64,000 nucleotides of DNA from Desulfovibrio intestinalis (GTDB lineage: Bacteria; Desulfobacterota; Desulfovibrionia; Desulfovibrionales; Desulfovibrionaceae): assembly GCF_014202345.1 (NCBI RefSeq), contig NZ_JACHGO010000005.1, forward strand, positions 186,001 to 250,000, in the 5' to 3' direction. Below are positions 1-8,548 of the stretch, in pieces (within the stretch, counting starts at the first letter, position 1; every line of letters begins with the position of its first letter). The position numbers were made by a program, and so were the translations under genes. Below the pieces are notes generated by a model that saw only the letters and a program-made list of their open reading frames with translations, made no database searches and had not been told where the DNA came from.

Positions 1-506
1 TCAAGAAGAGGATGATGCACCTTGGCTGTCAGAAGGGCAGTACCTTCGCTGGAAGTTTGCAAGCTGAGGGTGTTGACAATCTGAGCAATGAAATCTTGCG
101 GTAAAGCGTACAGGGGGGTTCTTAGCCGTGTTTTCAGATCATGTTCTTCTTTTGCGGGCTCCTGCTTGGTACGAACCTGTTTGAGCAAAGATGTCTGTAT
201 CATATCGCGCAATTGCCGTTCTTGATCTGGGCCCGCTTTGAGAAAAGGGTAACTCTGCATCAAGTTCTTGCTCAAATTAGCTGAAAACGTATTGAAATCG
301 ACAAGCTCGGCAATACTTTCAGCATCACCTGTTTTCAAGGCGTCGCGTAAAGTCTCATAGGTATACTGGCTCGACTGGCGGTACTGAAAATAGCGCCAAC
401 CGCTGACCCCCATAACAACGACAATAATAACAAGAACAGCCGCTGCCAGCACAAGCGTATGTTTTTTTGCAAAAGCTACGACCGTAGAAAGAAAAGGGAG
501 GTTCAT
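1..506 (-). CDS. Membrane-anchored protein, C-terminus cut by the window edge (DUF2939-like)
   Basis: The open frame starts at the ATG at 506 and runs off the left edge, giving 168 visible codons. The N-terminus begins MNLPFLSTVVAFAKKH and is followed by one strongly hydrophobic segment at about residues 17-37, so this is a membrane anchor or uncleaved signal with the rest probably outside the cytoplasm. The following part (TYETLRDALKTGDAESIAEL) resembles the start of DUF2939-type proteins, where a small repeat-like helical region follows a membrane segment; that family match is from memory and is weak. It lies 22 nt downstream of the methyltransferase gene on the same strand and may be cotranscribed with it. 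Function unknown. Confidence 0.7.
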   Translation of the reverse strand, partial: MNLPFLSTVVAFAKKHTLVLAAAVLVIIVVVMGVSGWRYFQYRQSSQYTYETLRDALKTGDAESIAELVDFNTFSANLSKNLMQSYPFLKAGPDQERQLRDMIQTSLLKQVRTKQEPAKEEHDLKTRLRTPLYALPQDFIAQIVNTLSLQTSSEGTALLTAKVHHPLL

Positions 507-528
507 GATGTACCTGTGGCAAGAACTT

Positions 529-1278
529 CTATGAAGAATTCAAAGAGTTTTTTGAACCGCACTCCATTGCCGGTTGTGGGCTGCTCAAGCGTGGCCTCTT
601 GATTTTAAGAGGCATAGGAGTGACCGGACGTGCCGATTCCAAATCAAGGCGTATGACGCCCCAAGCCCCAAAGGGCAAGCGCAACACGCGAGTGCAACAA
701 CTTAATGGGCAGATACCATCCCAAAAACTTCGAGGACCTGCAAGCGTGCTTGTTCCACAAAGTCGCCCAATTTTTGTGTTCTTAAGCACTCGCCAGACTT
801 GCCACCAATTATGCACCGGACCTGGCCAGGAACTTCTGCTTCCCTTGCTTCCCTGGATGCGGTGCAGGGCGTAGGCTAAAGAAGCACTGTTCCAAAAAGT
901 AACCGCAAGACCACTCGAGGCAACGCGCAAGGCTTCTCGCACCGCAGCGTCAATTCCTTTTTTGTCCGTAGCGGCAAGGTGCAATACCACGCTGTCGAAA
1001 AAATTATCATCAAAAGGCAGGTAATCTTCGGAGGCGGCCAATATCTCGGCCCGCCCACCCATAAGGGCGGCAACCTGCGACCGTAGTTCAGGGCGTAATT
1101 CCGTGACGGTCAAATCGAAACCGCATTCCCACAGTAAAGGAGAAAACATCCCTTGACTGCAGTTGATTTCCAGCAGTGTTTTTCCTCTGCGCGGCCATAC
1201 AGCCAAACACTGCTGCAACAAATTTTGCTGCTTGCTGAGGGCTGAATCCCTTTTAATGTTCCAATTCAACCATTTCAT
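529..1278 (-). CDS. Class I SAM-dependent methyltransferase
   Basis: A 249-residue cytoplasmic protein with a class I methyltransferase core. Motif I is LLEINCSQGMFSPLL (about residues 35-49), a less canonical form of the glycine-rich SAM loop. An acidic motif II follows around LTVTELRPE, and FDDNFFDSVVLHLAA matches the Methyltransf_11 motif IV region. The substrate cannot be read from the sequence. The C-terminal third is rich in Trp and basic residues and has no recognised domain. It is followed 22 nt later by the membrane-anchored protein gene on the same strand. The start at 1278 begins MKWLNWNIKR, with a purine-rich stretch upstream. Confidence 0.8.
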   Translation of the reverse strand: MKWLNWNIKRDSALSKQQNLLQQCLAVWPRRGKTLLEINCSQGMFSPLLWECGFDLTVTELRPELRSQVAALMGGRAEILAASEDYLPFDDNFFDSVVLHLAATDKKGIDAAVREALRVASSGLAVTFWNSASLAYALHRIQGSKGSRSSWPGPVHNWWQVWRVLKNTKIGRLCGTSTLAGPRSFWDGICPLSCCTRVLRLPFGAWGVIRLDLESARPVTPMPLKIKRPRLSSPQPAMECGSKNSLNSS

Positions 1279-1475
1279 ATAGTCTGCCTTTTTTATGGCC
1301 GCCAGCTATTTCTTACACCACTATTTTGCAAAGCAGCCAAAATGGCAAGGAAAAACTGTCACATCAAAATTGGGCGTATGTAAAGCACAATAAGGCGCTT
1401 TTTGCATACGGCAAGACAGAAAAAGAGGCGGGGCTGAAATGGCATACCCCGCCTCTTCTTGATTGTTACCCTGCT

Positions 1476-1856
1476 TTAGCAAGCTGCAATGGCTTCAATT
1501 TCTATTTTGGCGCCCAAGGGAAGCGCGCTCACCTCAACGCAGGACCGCGCAGGGCAAGGCGCTGTGAAATACTGCTTGTATACTTCGTTTACAGAGCCGA
1601 ACGTGCTAATGTCAGTAATAAAGACAGTGACCTTCACCAGATTCTCGGCTGTAAGTCCTTGGGACTCAAGAATAGCCAGAACATTTTTGCAGCTTTGGGC
1701 GGCCTGGGTTGCAGCGTCGCCTTCAACCAGTTTGCCTGTGGCCGGATCAATAGGCACCTGACCGGAAAGAAACATGAGGTTTCCTGTTTTGATAGCCTGG
1801 CTGTAGGGGCCAACAGCGGCAGGGGCTTTATCCGTGCTAACGACTTGCTTGTTCAT
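1476..1856 (-). CDS. ridA: RidA family enamine/imine deaminase
   Basis: A 126-residue protein of the RidA/YjgF/UK114 family, which hydrolyses reactive enamine/imine intermediates such as 2-aminoacrylate formed by PLP enzymes. Family hallmarks visible are GPYSQAIKTGNLMFLSGQ, the central KVTVFITDI block, and the catalytic arginine in CPARSCVEVSALP. A longer open frame exists upstream, but I chose the ATG at 1856 because AGAGGAGCG lies just before it and MNKQVVSTDKAPAA is the normal family N-terminus. It is the third gene of an operon, 14 nt after the aromatic amino acid permease gene, which suggests detoxification tied to amino acid uptake and breakdown. Confidence 0.95.
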   Translation of the reverse strand: MNKQVVSTDKAPAAVGPYSQAIKTGNLMFLSGQVPIDPATGKLVEGDAATQAAQSCKNVLAILESQGLTAENLVKVTVFITDISTFGSVNEVYKQYFTAPCPARSCVEVSALPLGAKIEIEAIAAC

Positions 1857-1870
1857 GTTTCGCTCCTCTA

Positions 1871-3100
1871 TCAGTGGTACATGGGTAAAAGATTGAAAAC
1901 AAAAAGTGTATGACAGATGGCCACAAAGCAACCATAAAACAACAGCATGGGGATGGTAAGACGGCCCCCCGGCGTCACATAACCAGTTTTTCCAAACTGG
2001 TTACGCGCTGCTGCTAACAGCAGCGCGGGTATAATGACAGCCCAAAATGCTGAAGCCAAACCGGCCCAGCCAATAGCAGGCAAAAAGCCGTCTGGCCAGA
2101 TAATGCCGCCCAAAATGGGCGGGGCAAAAGTGACCAGCAGTGTTTTGGTTCGGCCCCAATTGGTGTCATCAAATTTGCACAGGTCGGCTATATAGTCAAA
2201 AAGACCAAGCCCTGCTCCAAGAAAGGACGTTGCTACTGCCAGCAAAGAAAAGCTTTCCAGCATGCGCAGGATGAGAAAACTGCCAAGGTTATTGCCTGTA
2301 GCGGCCATAAGGTCGCCAACATTGCCGCCAGCCGCAATGACAGCTTTGAAATCTTCACGGGAAATATTGCCATCGGCTACCGTTAACCACGACATATAAC
2401 AAACAAGGGCCACAACTGTTCCATAGCGCAAGCTTGCGTTAATTGTGCGCGGCTCCTTGCCCATATATTTGACCAGACTGGGCACCGATGCGTGAAAGCA
2501 GAATGACGTCAGGTAGGTTGATACTGCTCCCCACAGGAAGATCATTTCCCCGCCGTTGCCATTGCTATCCATCAGGGTGTCAATACGGAGGTGAGTTGCC
2601 ATACCGCTGATGGAAAAGAGGTAGGTTATAACCATGCCGCCAACAAGCAGAATGGAAAACCTGTCCACTGCCTTTGAACTCCACCAGATAAAAGTTGTAA
2701 GCAGCAGCGCAAAAACAAGACTGGCGAGCAGCCTTGGCGGCGCATTTCCGGTTATTGAAGTTATGCTTTGTTCAATGATTGAGCCGCCACCGCTGACATA
2801 GGCGTAGATAAGAGTGTAAAGCACAAAGGTTACAGCGCAGCCGTTGGCGAAACTCCACTTTGGACCAAGTAAGTCGCGCACCATCGTGTGGAAGCTGTGC
2901 CCAGGTTCAAAGTGCAGACTCACTTCCAGCAAGGCCTGGCTTGAGCGCAGCATGACAAACCACGACACAAGCATAAGTGCAGTGGACCAGTAAAACCACA
3001 TTCCTGCCGAAGCCATAGGTAAAGCCAGCATACCAGCGCCAATGGCGGTTCCGGCCACAAGGGTCGTGCCGCCAAGTACAGGGGGGAGACGAAAATTCAT
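1871..3100 (-). CDS. Aromatic amino acid permease (HAAAP family, TyrP/Mtr-like)
   Basis: A 409-residue polytopic inner-membrane protein with about eleven hydrophobic segments. The first helix carries GTAIGAGMLALPMA, the signature of the hydroxy/aromatic amino acid permease family (TyrP, Mtr, TnaB), which imports tyrosine or tryptophan with protons. Length matches the family (about 400). Which aromatic amino acid is carried cannot be decided. Its ATG at 3100 overlaps the TAA of the upstream BASS transporter gene by one base (TAATG), so the two are translationally coupled, and ridA follows after 14 nt. Confidence 0.88.
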   Translation of the reverse strand: MNFRLPPVLGGTTLVAGTAIGAGMLALPMASAGMWFYWSTALMLVSWFVMLRSSQALLEVSLHFEPGHSFHTMVRDLLGPKWSFANGCAVTFVLYTLIYAYVSGGGSIIEQSITSITGNAPPRLLASLVFALLLTTFIWWSSKAVDRFSILLVGGMVITYLFSISGMATHLRIDTLMDSNGNGGEMIFLWGAVSTYLTSFCFHASVPSLVKYMGKEPRTINASLRYGTVVALVCYMSWLTVADGNISREDFKAVIAAGGNVGDLMAATGNNLGSFLILRMLESFSLLAVATSFLGAGLGLFDYIADLCKFDDTNWGRTKTLLVTFAPPILGGIIWPDGFLPAIGWAGLASAFWAVIIPALLLAAARNQFGKTGYVTPGGRLTIPMLLFYGCFVAICHTLFVFNLLPMYH

Positions 3101-4053
3101 TATCTATCCTTGGTTGGGGGGGATTTTTGCTGGCGGGTATGAAAAAAATTGGAAAGCAGCGCACCAGAAATATTTTGCCAGACGCTGTAAAGAGCACCTG
3201 CAATGGCTGCTGACGGAGAAAAGTGCGCCAGGGCCAGCGCGGTGGCAAGACCAGAATTTTTGGTTCCTACTGAAAGACAAAAGGCACGCGCTGTACTTGT
3301 GTCAAAGCGCATGAAACGGGCAAGAAGGCTGCCAAGCCCCAGCCCTGAAATATTGAGGCACACAACAGCCACCAGAATATCGAGTCCGGCCTTCAGGATA
3401 TTTCCAGCGTTGATCGCCAGAATGCCCGCCACAACAAGCGTGATGGTCAGAGCCGAAAGCAGGGGAAGAAAGGGCAGGGCGTTTTTGGTAAAACCGCTAA
3501 AAAAGCGGTGTGCCACAAGGCCCAACAAGACGGGAACGACAACAATTTTACTGATGGAAAACATCAAGCCCCAAACATCCACCGGAATCCACACGCCGCC
3601 AAGAAGCCAGGTAAACAAGGGCATGAGAAAAAGCGAAAGAAAGGTTCCCACAGAAGTAAGGGTTACGGCATACGGCACATTACCCTTGGCAATGTAAGCC
3701 AGAACATTTGCCGCTGTGCCTCCTGGCGCAGCGCCAACAAGGATAAGTCCCATAGCTATGTCAGGCGGCAAGGCGCAAATATGGCAGAGGACAAAGGCCA
3801 GCAAACTCATAATGACAAACTGGGCAGCTATTCCCAGTAAAATACGCGCAGGGTTGGCCAACACATGGCTGAAATCACCCACGCGCAGGGTCATGCCCAT
3901 ACCGAACATGATGAGGCCCAACAAAATTGTGATATATGGGGCCACCCACAAAAAAAGCTCTGGCTTCCAGAGAGCCAGAACCGAACAGGCAATAACCACT
4001 ATGCCCATATAGCGTGTGATAGCGGCGCTGATTTTAATTGCAAGGCGCAGCAA
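3100..4053 (-). CDS. Bile acid:sodium symporter (BASS) family transporter
   Basis: A 317-residue inner-membrane protein with about nine to ten hydrophobic segments and the BASS-family motif GAAPGGTAANVLAYIAKGN, which corresponds to the conserved crossing region that binds sodium and substrate. Bacterial members carry organic anions such as pantothenate precursors, keto acids or bile acids; the substrate here is not determined. AGGCGGAGGAA precedes the ATG at 4053. First gene of an operon with the aromatic permease and ridA. A linked job in handling amino acids and the corresponding 2-oxoacids is an inference from this context. Confidence 0.87.
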   Translation of the reverse strand: MLRLAIKISAAITRYMGIVVIACSVLALWKPELFLWVAPYITILLGLIMFGMGMTLRVGDFSHVLANPARILLGIAAQFVIMSLLAFVLCHICALPPDIAMGLILVGAAPGGTAANVLAYIAKGNVPYAVTLTSVGTFLSLFLMPLFTWLLGGVWIPVDVWGLMFSISKIVVVPVLLGLVAHRFFSGFTKNALPFLPLLSALTITLVVAGILAINAGNILKAGLDILVAVVCLNISGLGLGSLLARFMRFDTSTARAFCLSVGTKNSGLATALALAHFSPSAAIAGALYSVWQNISGALLSNFFHTRQQKSPPTKDR

Positions 4054-4247
4054 GACAATTCCTCCGCCTGAGGCGTTACAAGATTATGTAGGGCATACTG
4101 GCAGAGTGACGTTGGCTTGGCAATAGGCGAGATAAAAAGTTACTGAGAATAGTGGGTTGGAGAAAACTGGCAATATGCCTCAGCTGCCTGTCGGCATGAA
4201 CGTCACTTGAAAAAGCTTTCCCAAGCAGGTAGTCTAGAACTTTAGGA

Positions 4248-4300
4248 GCGCGCCCATTTGGCGCGCGTTTTCGCACCGCACTTTGCACGAGGCGAAAACG
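4248..4300 (+). promoter_or_regulatory. Hairpin leader upstream of ettA
   Basis: Two back-to-back inverted repeats lie in the leader. GCGCGCC (4248-4254) pairs with GGCGCGC (4260-4266). CGTTTTCGC (4266-4274) pairs perfectly with GCGAAAACG (4292-4300). The first arm of the second hairpin starts on the last base of the first. The Shine-Dalgarno and ATG follow within 25 nt. No T-run follows either stem, so a plain terminator is unlikely. A role in translational or attenuation control is inference. Confidence 0.4.
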
Positions 4301-4322
4301 TCACCAAATTTTGAGGAGCATC

Positions 4323-6005
4323 ATGAGCAACGAACCGGACAAGATTATTTATTCAATGATCCGTGTGACCAAGCGCCACGGCCAGAAGGAAGTGCTGAAA
4401 GACATTTCCCTCTCCTATTTCTATGGGGCCAAAATTGGCGTGCTTGGATTAAACGGCGCAGGTAAATCCAGCCTGTTGAGAATTCTGGCTGGTGTGGATC
4501 AATCATTTGAAGGCAAAACCGTCCTGGCACCCGGCCACACCATTGGCTATCTTGAACAGGAACCACTTGCCAACGAAACACGTACTGTGCGTGAAGTTGT
4601 TGAAGACGGGGTCAGTGAGCTTACTGCCATTGCCCGCCAGTTTGAAGAAATCAATGCCAAATTCTCTGAACCTATGGAACCAGAGGAAATGGACGCGCTT
4701 ATCACGCGGCAGGCTGAAGTACAGGAACTCATGGACGCCAAGAACATCTGGGATCTTGATTCCCGGCTTGAGATGGCGATGGATGCGTTGCGTTGCCCTC
4801 CTGGCGACATGCCTGTTCCGCAGATTTCCGGTGGTGAACGCCGACGGGTAGCCCTGTGCCGCCTCCTGCTTCAGGATCCTGACATTCTGCTGCTTGACGA
4901 ACCTACCAACCACCTGGATGCCGAATCCGTGGCATGGCTTGAGCGCTACCTGTCCACGTTCCCGGGTACCGTCATCGCAGTTACGCATGACCGCTACTTC
5001 CTCGACAATGTGGCGGGGTGGATTCTTGAGCTCGATCGTGGCCGGGGCATACCCTGGAAGGGCAATTACTCTTCCTGGCTTGAGCAAAAGCAGAAGCGGC
5101 TGGCTCACGAAGAAAAAAGTGAAGCCGAACGGCAGAAGACACTGCAACGCGAACTCGAATGGGTTCGTATGTCCCCCAAGGGGCGTCATGCCAAAGGCAA
5201 GGCGCGCCTCAATGCGTATGAGGCCATGCTTTCTCACGAGAGTGAAAAGCGGGCCCCGGACCTGGAAATTTATATTCCGCCGGGACAGCGCCTGGGCAAA
5301 AGTGTTATTGAAATTGACGGTCTCAGTAAGGCTGTGGGTGACCGCATGCTGATGGATGGAGCAAGCGGGATTATTCCGCCTGGAGCCATTGTTGGTATTG
5401 TTGGCCCCAACGGTGCTGGTAAAACGACTCTTTTCAAAATGCTGGTTGGGCAGGAACAGCCTGATTCCGGCACGCTGAAAATCGGAGAAACCGTACAATT
5501 TGCTCATGTTGATCAGGGACGTGAATCCCTTACACCGGGCAAAACGGTATATGAACTCATCAGTGATGGGGCAGAAACAATCAAACTTGGCAACCGTGAA
5601 GTCAATGCGCGTGCTTACTGCACCCGCTTCAATTTTCACGGAGCAGACCAGCAGAAAAAAGCCGATGTGCTTTCTGGTGGTGAACGTAATCGGCTTCATT
5701 TGGCTCGCATGCTTAAATCAGGGGCCAACGTGTTGCTGCTTGACGAACCTACCAACGATATAGACGTCAACACCATGCGCGCTCTTGAGGACGCACTGGA
5801 CAACTTTGCTGGCTGCGTACTGGTTATCAGCCATGACCGTTGGTTCCTGGACAGGGTAGCCACGCACATCATGGCTTTTGAAGACGATGCCAACGTAATT
5901 TTTATTGAAGGCAACTATTCGGACTATGATGAGGACCGTAAAAAAAGGCTCGGCAAGGATGCCGATACGCCGCACCGCCTCAAATTCCGTAAACTGACAC
6001 GATAA
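4323..6005 (+). CDS. ettA: EttA-type ABC-F ATPase (energy-dependent translational throttle)
   Basis: A 560-residue soluble ABC-F protein with two ATPase cassettes and no membrane segments. Cassette 1 has Walker A GLNGAGKSS, signature SGGERRRVAL and Walker B ILLLDEPTNHLD. Cassette 2 has GPNGAGKTT, SGGERNRLHLARML and VLLLDEPTNDIDV. Between them is the charged P-site tRNA-interaction motif and arm (KSEAERQKTLQRELEWVR, then KGRHAKGKARL), as in EttA. EttA binds the ribosomal E site and gates the first elongation step according to ATP/ADP level. Length matches E. coli EttA (555). I chose the ATG at 4323 because GAGGAG precedes it. The gene has its own hairpin leader and a hairpin downstream. Confidence 0.93.
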   Translation: MSNEPDKIIYSMIRVTKRHGQKEVLKDISLSYFYGAKIGVLGLNGAGKSSLLRILAGVDQSFEGKTVLAPGHTIGYLEQEPLANETRTVREVVEDGVSELTAIARQFEEINAKFSEPMEPEEMDALITRQAEVQELMDAKNIWDLDSRLEMAMDALRCPPGDMPVPQISGGERRRVALCRLLLQDPDILLLDEPTNHLDAESVAWLERYLSTFPGTVIAVTHDRYFLDNVAGWILELDRGRGIPWKGNYSSWLEQKQKRLAHEEKSEAERQKTLQRELEWVRMSPKGRHAKGKARLNAYEAMLSHESEKRAPDLEIYIPPGQRLGKSVIEIDGLSKAVGDRMLMDGASGIIPPGAIVGIVGPNGAGKTTLFKMLVGQEQPDSGTLKIGETVQFAHVDQGRESLTPGKTVYELISDGAETIKLGNREVNARAYCTRFNFHGADQQKKADVLSGGERNRLHLARMLKSGANVLLLDEPTNDIDVNTMRALEDALDNFAGCVLVISHDRWFLDRVATHIMAFEDDANVIFIEGNYSDYDEDRKKRLGKDADTPHRLKFRKLTR

Positions 6006-6010
6006 GCGCC

Positions 6011-6044
6011 GTTCCCCCGCGGCAGGCAACTGACGCGGGGGAAC
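6011..6044 (+). terminator. Hairpin after ettA
   Basis: GTTCCCCCGC (6011-6020) pairs perfectly with GCGGGGGAAC (6035-6044) around a 14-nt loop, six bases after the ettA stop. There is no T-run, so termination may be inefficient or factor-assisted. Confidence 0.5.
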
Positions 6045-6062
6045 AGGTCCTTGGGAGGGCAG

Positions 6063-7655
6063 ATGCGTACAGGGAAAACTTCACAGAACCGCGTTCGCAT
6101 CGGCAAGATTTCCGATTGCGTGAAGGTTCTGTTTCTCGTTTTGTTAGTAGGCCTTATGGCAACCGATGGCGCATGGGCTGCTGCGGAAAAAACTGTTGCA
6201 ACAGCGCCAACAAGCCCTATTTCCGCAATTCTTTCACCATCCGGCGGGCAGGTACAGGTTGAAGAAACTTTGCCTGTTGTCATGAATGATGACTTGGGAA
6301 TTTTGAGTTTTGTCTTGCCTGGCGGAGCTGAAAACTTACAAATCAGTGTGCCGGGGCATGTCATCGCTCGCTGGACTTCTACCCCGCAAGCCCTTGAGCG
6401 CAAAGGTCATCTTGCTGCCATTCGCGAAGGCTTGACTGCAGAAATAAATCAAATTAACGGCAAACTGGCCGCAATCAAAGCACAGCTGGCTCTTTGGCAA
6501 AGCCCGCCAACCAGCAGCACCTTTCAGGATCTCACCCAAAGAGAAAAAAGGCAGAGCGGCGCCATTCCTGAACTGATAGTGGAGCAGGCGAACCTCGAAA
6601 GCCACTTGTCAGTACTGCGCCAGCAACTGGACCAAATGCCCCTGAGTCCTGAAATGGGACAGCGCGTCACAATTGCTCTGCGTAAACCGGTCACAGCGAA
6701 AAGTCTGCAGGTGACCTACAGCTACCAACTGCGTAATTGTGGCTGGCGGCCAGTTTATACTTTTGATGCCAAAACCGGTAACGGCAAAAGCAATGAAACC
6801 TCTGTTCGCCTGATGGCAGAAATCTGGCAACTTTCGGGCATTGACTGGCAAAATGCCCAAATTACACTTATCTCAAGGGGGGAAGGCCCACGCGAGCCTT
6901 CGCCATTGAACAAGTGGGTTGTTGATTCTCAGGCCGCACCTGCGCCACAGCCTGCCCCCATGGCCCGCAAGGCCTCGGGCCGCGTCATGATGATGGCAGC
7001 AGAGGCTGATACTGCTTCTATTGAACCCCCTGTGGTGCATGACAACAGTGCTGTTTTTGCCCGTTGGAACCTGGCTGTACGCGGTCTGCCTGAAGGACGC
7101 TCCCGTTTGCTCATCGTTGAGGACATGTGGAAAACTTCTCTTCAGTGGTTGACTCGTCCTATGGTGGGTGATAGCCGCGTGTGGCTTATGGGCAAATACA
7201 CCCTTCCTTCAGAGCAGTCTTGGCCAGATGGTTCCGCAGAATTCTGTGTTGACGGCCAGGGTGTTGGCCAGGGCTTCTTCACGCCGCGTGGTGGCGAAGC
7301 TACACTGTATTTCGGGCCGGACCCGCGTGTACATGTTAATGTTATTGTTAACAGCAGAAGGCGCGGCGAAAGCGGTTTTATTGAAAAAAGCCGCACCTGG
7401 ACTTGGGCATGGACGTATGTGCTGACCAATACCCACAAGTCTCCTGTTAATGTCCGCCTTGAGCGGCCAATGCCGATGATTGTCGATCAGGGTGTGACAG
7501 CTACCTATAATGATACGCCGCCCGCGCAACACGTGACAGACGAACAGATGTTGTTGTGGAATATTGAGGTGCCTGGCGACGGAAAGGCTGAAGTTAAGCA
7601 CTCCGTAACTATTACCTCATCCAAAGAAATGCCGATGCTGAGTGATATTCCTTAG
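6063..7655 (+). CDS. Exported DUF4139 (MuiA-like) protein
   Basis: A 530-residue protein with an N-terminal signal peptide: basic start, hydrophobic core VLFLVLLVGLMAT and a likely AWA cleavage site at about residues 38-40. It is therefore predicted periplasmic or surface-located. A coiled-coil-like stretch rich in Q, L and E lies at about residues 110-190, as in mucoidy-inhibitor A relatives. It is followed by the DUF4139 beta-rich domain (TVTYSYQLRNCGWRPVYTF-type block). A proline/alanine-rich linker (AAPAPQPAPMARKASG) interrupts the middle. The molecular function of the family is not established. I placed the start at the ATG at 6063 after GGGAGGGC; an in-frame TTG lies 12 nt earlier. It stands alone, closed by the terminator at 7687. 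Confidence 0.8.
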   Translation: MRTGKTSQNRVRIGKISDCVKVLFLVLLVGLMATDGAWAAAEKTVATAPTSPISAILSPSGGQVQVEETLPVVMNDDLGILSFVLPGGAENLQISVPGHVIARWTSTPQALERKGHLAAIREGLTAEINQINGKLAAIKAQLALWQSPPTSSTFQDLTQREKRQSGAIPELIVEQANLESHLSVLRQQLDQMPLSPEMGQRVTIALRKPVTAKSLQVTYSYQLRNCGWRPVYTFDAKTGNGKSNETSVRLMAEIWQLSGIDWQNAQITLISRGEGPREPSPLNKWVVDSQAAPAPQPAPMARKASGRVMMMAAEADTASIEPPVVHDNSAVFARWNLAVRGLPEGRSRLLIVEDMWKTSLQWLTRPMVGDSRVWLMGKYTLPSEQSWPDGSAEFCVDGQGVGQGFFTPRGGEATLYFGPDPRVHVNVIVNSRRRGESGFIEKSRTWTWAWTYVLTNTHKSPVNVRLERPMPMIVDQGVTATYNDTPPAQHVTDEQMLLWNIEVPGDGKAEVKHSVTITSSKEMPMLSDIP

Positions 7656-7686
7656 CAAAATCATGTACTTAAAGAATATCATTAAA

Positions 7687-7715
7687 GCCGCCCTGTCAGT
7701 ACGGGGCGGCTTTTA
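7687..7715 (+). terminator. Rho-independent terminator
   Basis: GCCGCCC (7687-7693) pairs with GGGCGGC (7704-7710), followed by TTTTA. It lies 31 nt after the DUF4139 gene. Confidence 0.85.
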
Positions 7716-7750
7716 TACCCATAGGGCAACCCTACATGGAGTAAAATAGC

Positions 7751-8401
7751 GTGAAGTTCAATCCCATATTTTTTGATCTGGATGGCACCATTACTGATTC
7801 AGAACAGGGAATCATCAAATCCGTGCAATACGCGCTGGAATATTTTGACATCTCTGTTGAGCAAGAAAAATTGATTCCCTTCATTGGACCACCGTTGCGG
7901 GATTCTTTTGCTCAATTTTTTCCTGACGATCAAAACAAAATTCAAGAAGCGATCAATAAATACAGAGAGTACTACGCCGAACGTGGCATCTTTGAAAACC
8001 GCCTTTATGAAGGCGCTCGTGAGTTGCTGCAACATCTGGCAGAAAGTGGACAAACGCTTGCATTGGCTACTTCAAAGCCTGAGCCGTTTGCTGTGCGTAT
8101 TGTCGAACACTTTGACATTGCAGGTTATTTTTCTTGTGTGGCCGGGGCACAATTGAATGGGCCGCGCAACAGCAAACCCGCTGTGCTGCGTTATGCATGC
8201 CAGAGGCTTGAAGTTTCGCCGTCGTCCGGCTGCATTATGGTTGGTGACCGCAAATACGATGTGCTTGGAGCACATGAGGTGGGCATGCCCTGTGCCGCAG
8301 TATTATACGGCTATGGCCCAGAATCAGAGTTGATACAGGCCGAGGCGGATTGGATATGCCGCGACATGGAAGCGCTACGCAAGTTGCTGACAGATCAGTA
8401 A
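7751..8401 (+). CDS. HAD-family phosphatase (phosphoglycolate phosphatase-like)
   Basis: A 216-residue soluble haloacid dehalogenase-superfamily hydrolase with subclass I helical cap. Motif I is FFDLDGTITDS with the nucleophilic aspartate and the acid/base aspartate two residues on, motif II is ALATSKP, and motif III/IV is MVGDRKYDVLGA. This arrangement fits Gph/PpaX/5'-nucleotidase-like enzymes that hydrolyse small phosphomonoesters; the true substrate is unknown. The start is GTG at 7751, after GGAG about 11 nt upstream. It stands alone between the terminator at 7687 and a convergent HD-GYP gene. Confidence 0.88.
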   Translation: MKFNPIFFDLDGTITDSEQGIIKSVQYALEYFDISVEQEKLIPFIGPPLRDSFAQFFPDDQNKIQEAINKYREYYAERGIFENRLYEGARELLQHLAESGQTLALATSKPEPFAVRIVEHFDIAGYFSCVAGAQLNGPRNSKPAVLRYACQRLEVSPSSGCIMVGDRKYDVLGAHEVGMPCAAVLYGYGPESELIQAEADWICRDMEALRKLLTDQ

Positions 8402-8407
8402 GGCTCT

Positions 8408-8432
8408 AAAGCATTCTATCTTGAAATGCTCT
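8408..8432. repeat. Short hairpin of the AGAGYATTT type
   Basis: AAAGCATT (8408-8415) and AATGCTCT (8425-8432) form an 8-bp stem with one mismatch just after the HAD gene. It resembles the hairpins at 57650 and 61992 and may be a weak bidirectional terminator or a dispersed short repeat. Confidence 0.35.
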
Positions 8433-8548
8433 GACGCCTACGTGAGCAAATCCTCTGCCGAGGCGTAAATACTATATATTTTCACTACTAAACGCCGTAA
8501 TGAGCCTGTTTTAAACTTTGGCGTGTATATTCGTAAAATTCTTCTGCG

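Noticed and set aside
4076-4288. 70-codon open frame between the BASS gene and ettA
   Set aside because: No ribosome-binding site or similarity; lies in a promoter and leader region.
4503-5699. 398-codon open frame on the minus strand inside ettA
   Set aside because: Antisense shadow of a gene with clear ATPase motifs; no homology of its own.
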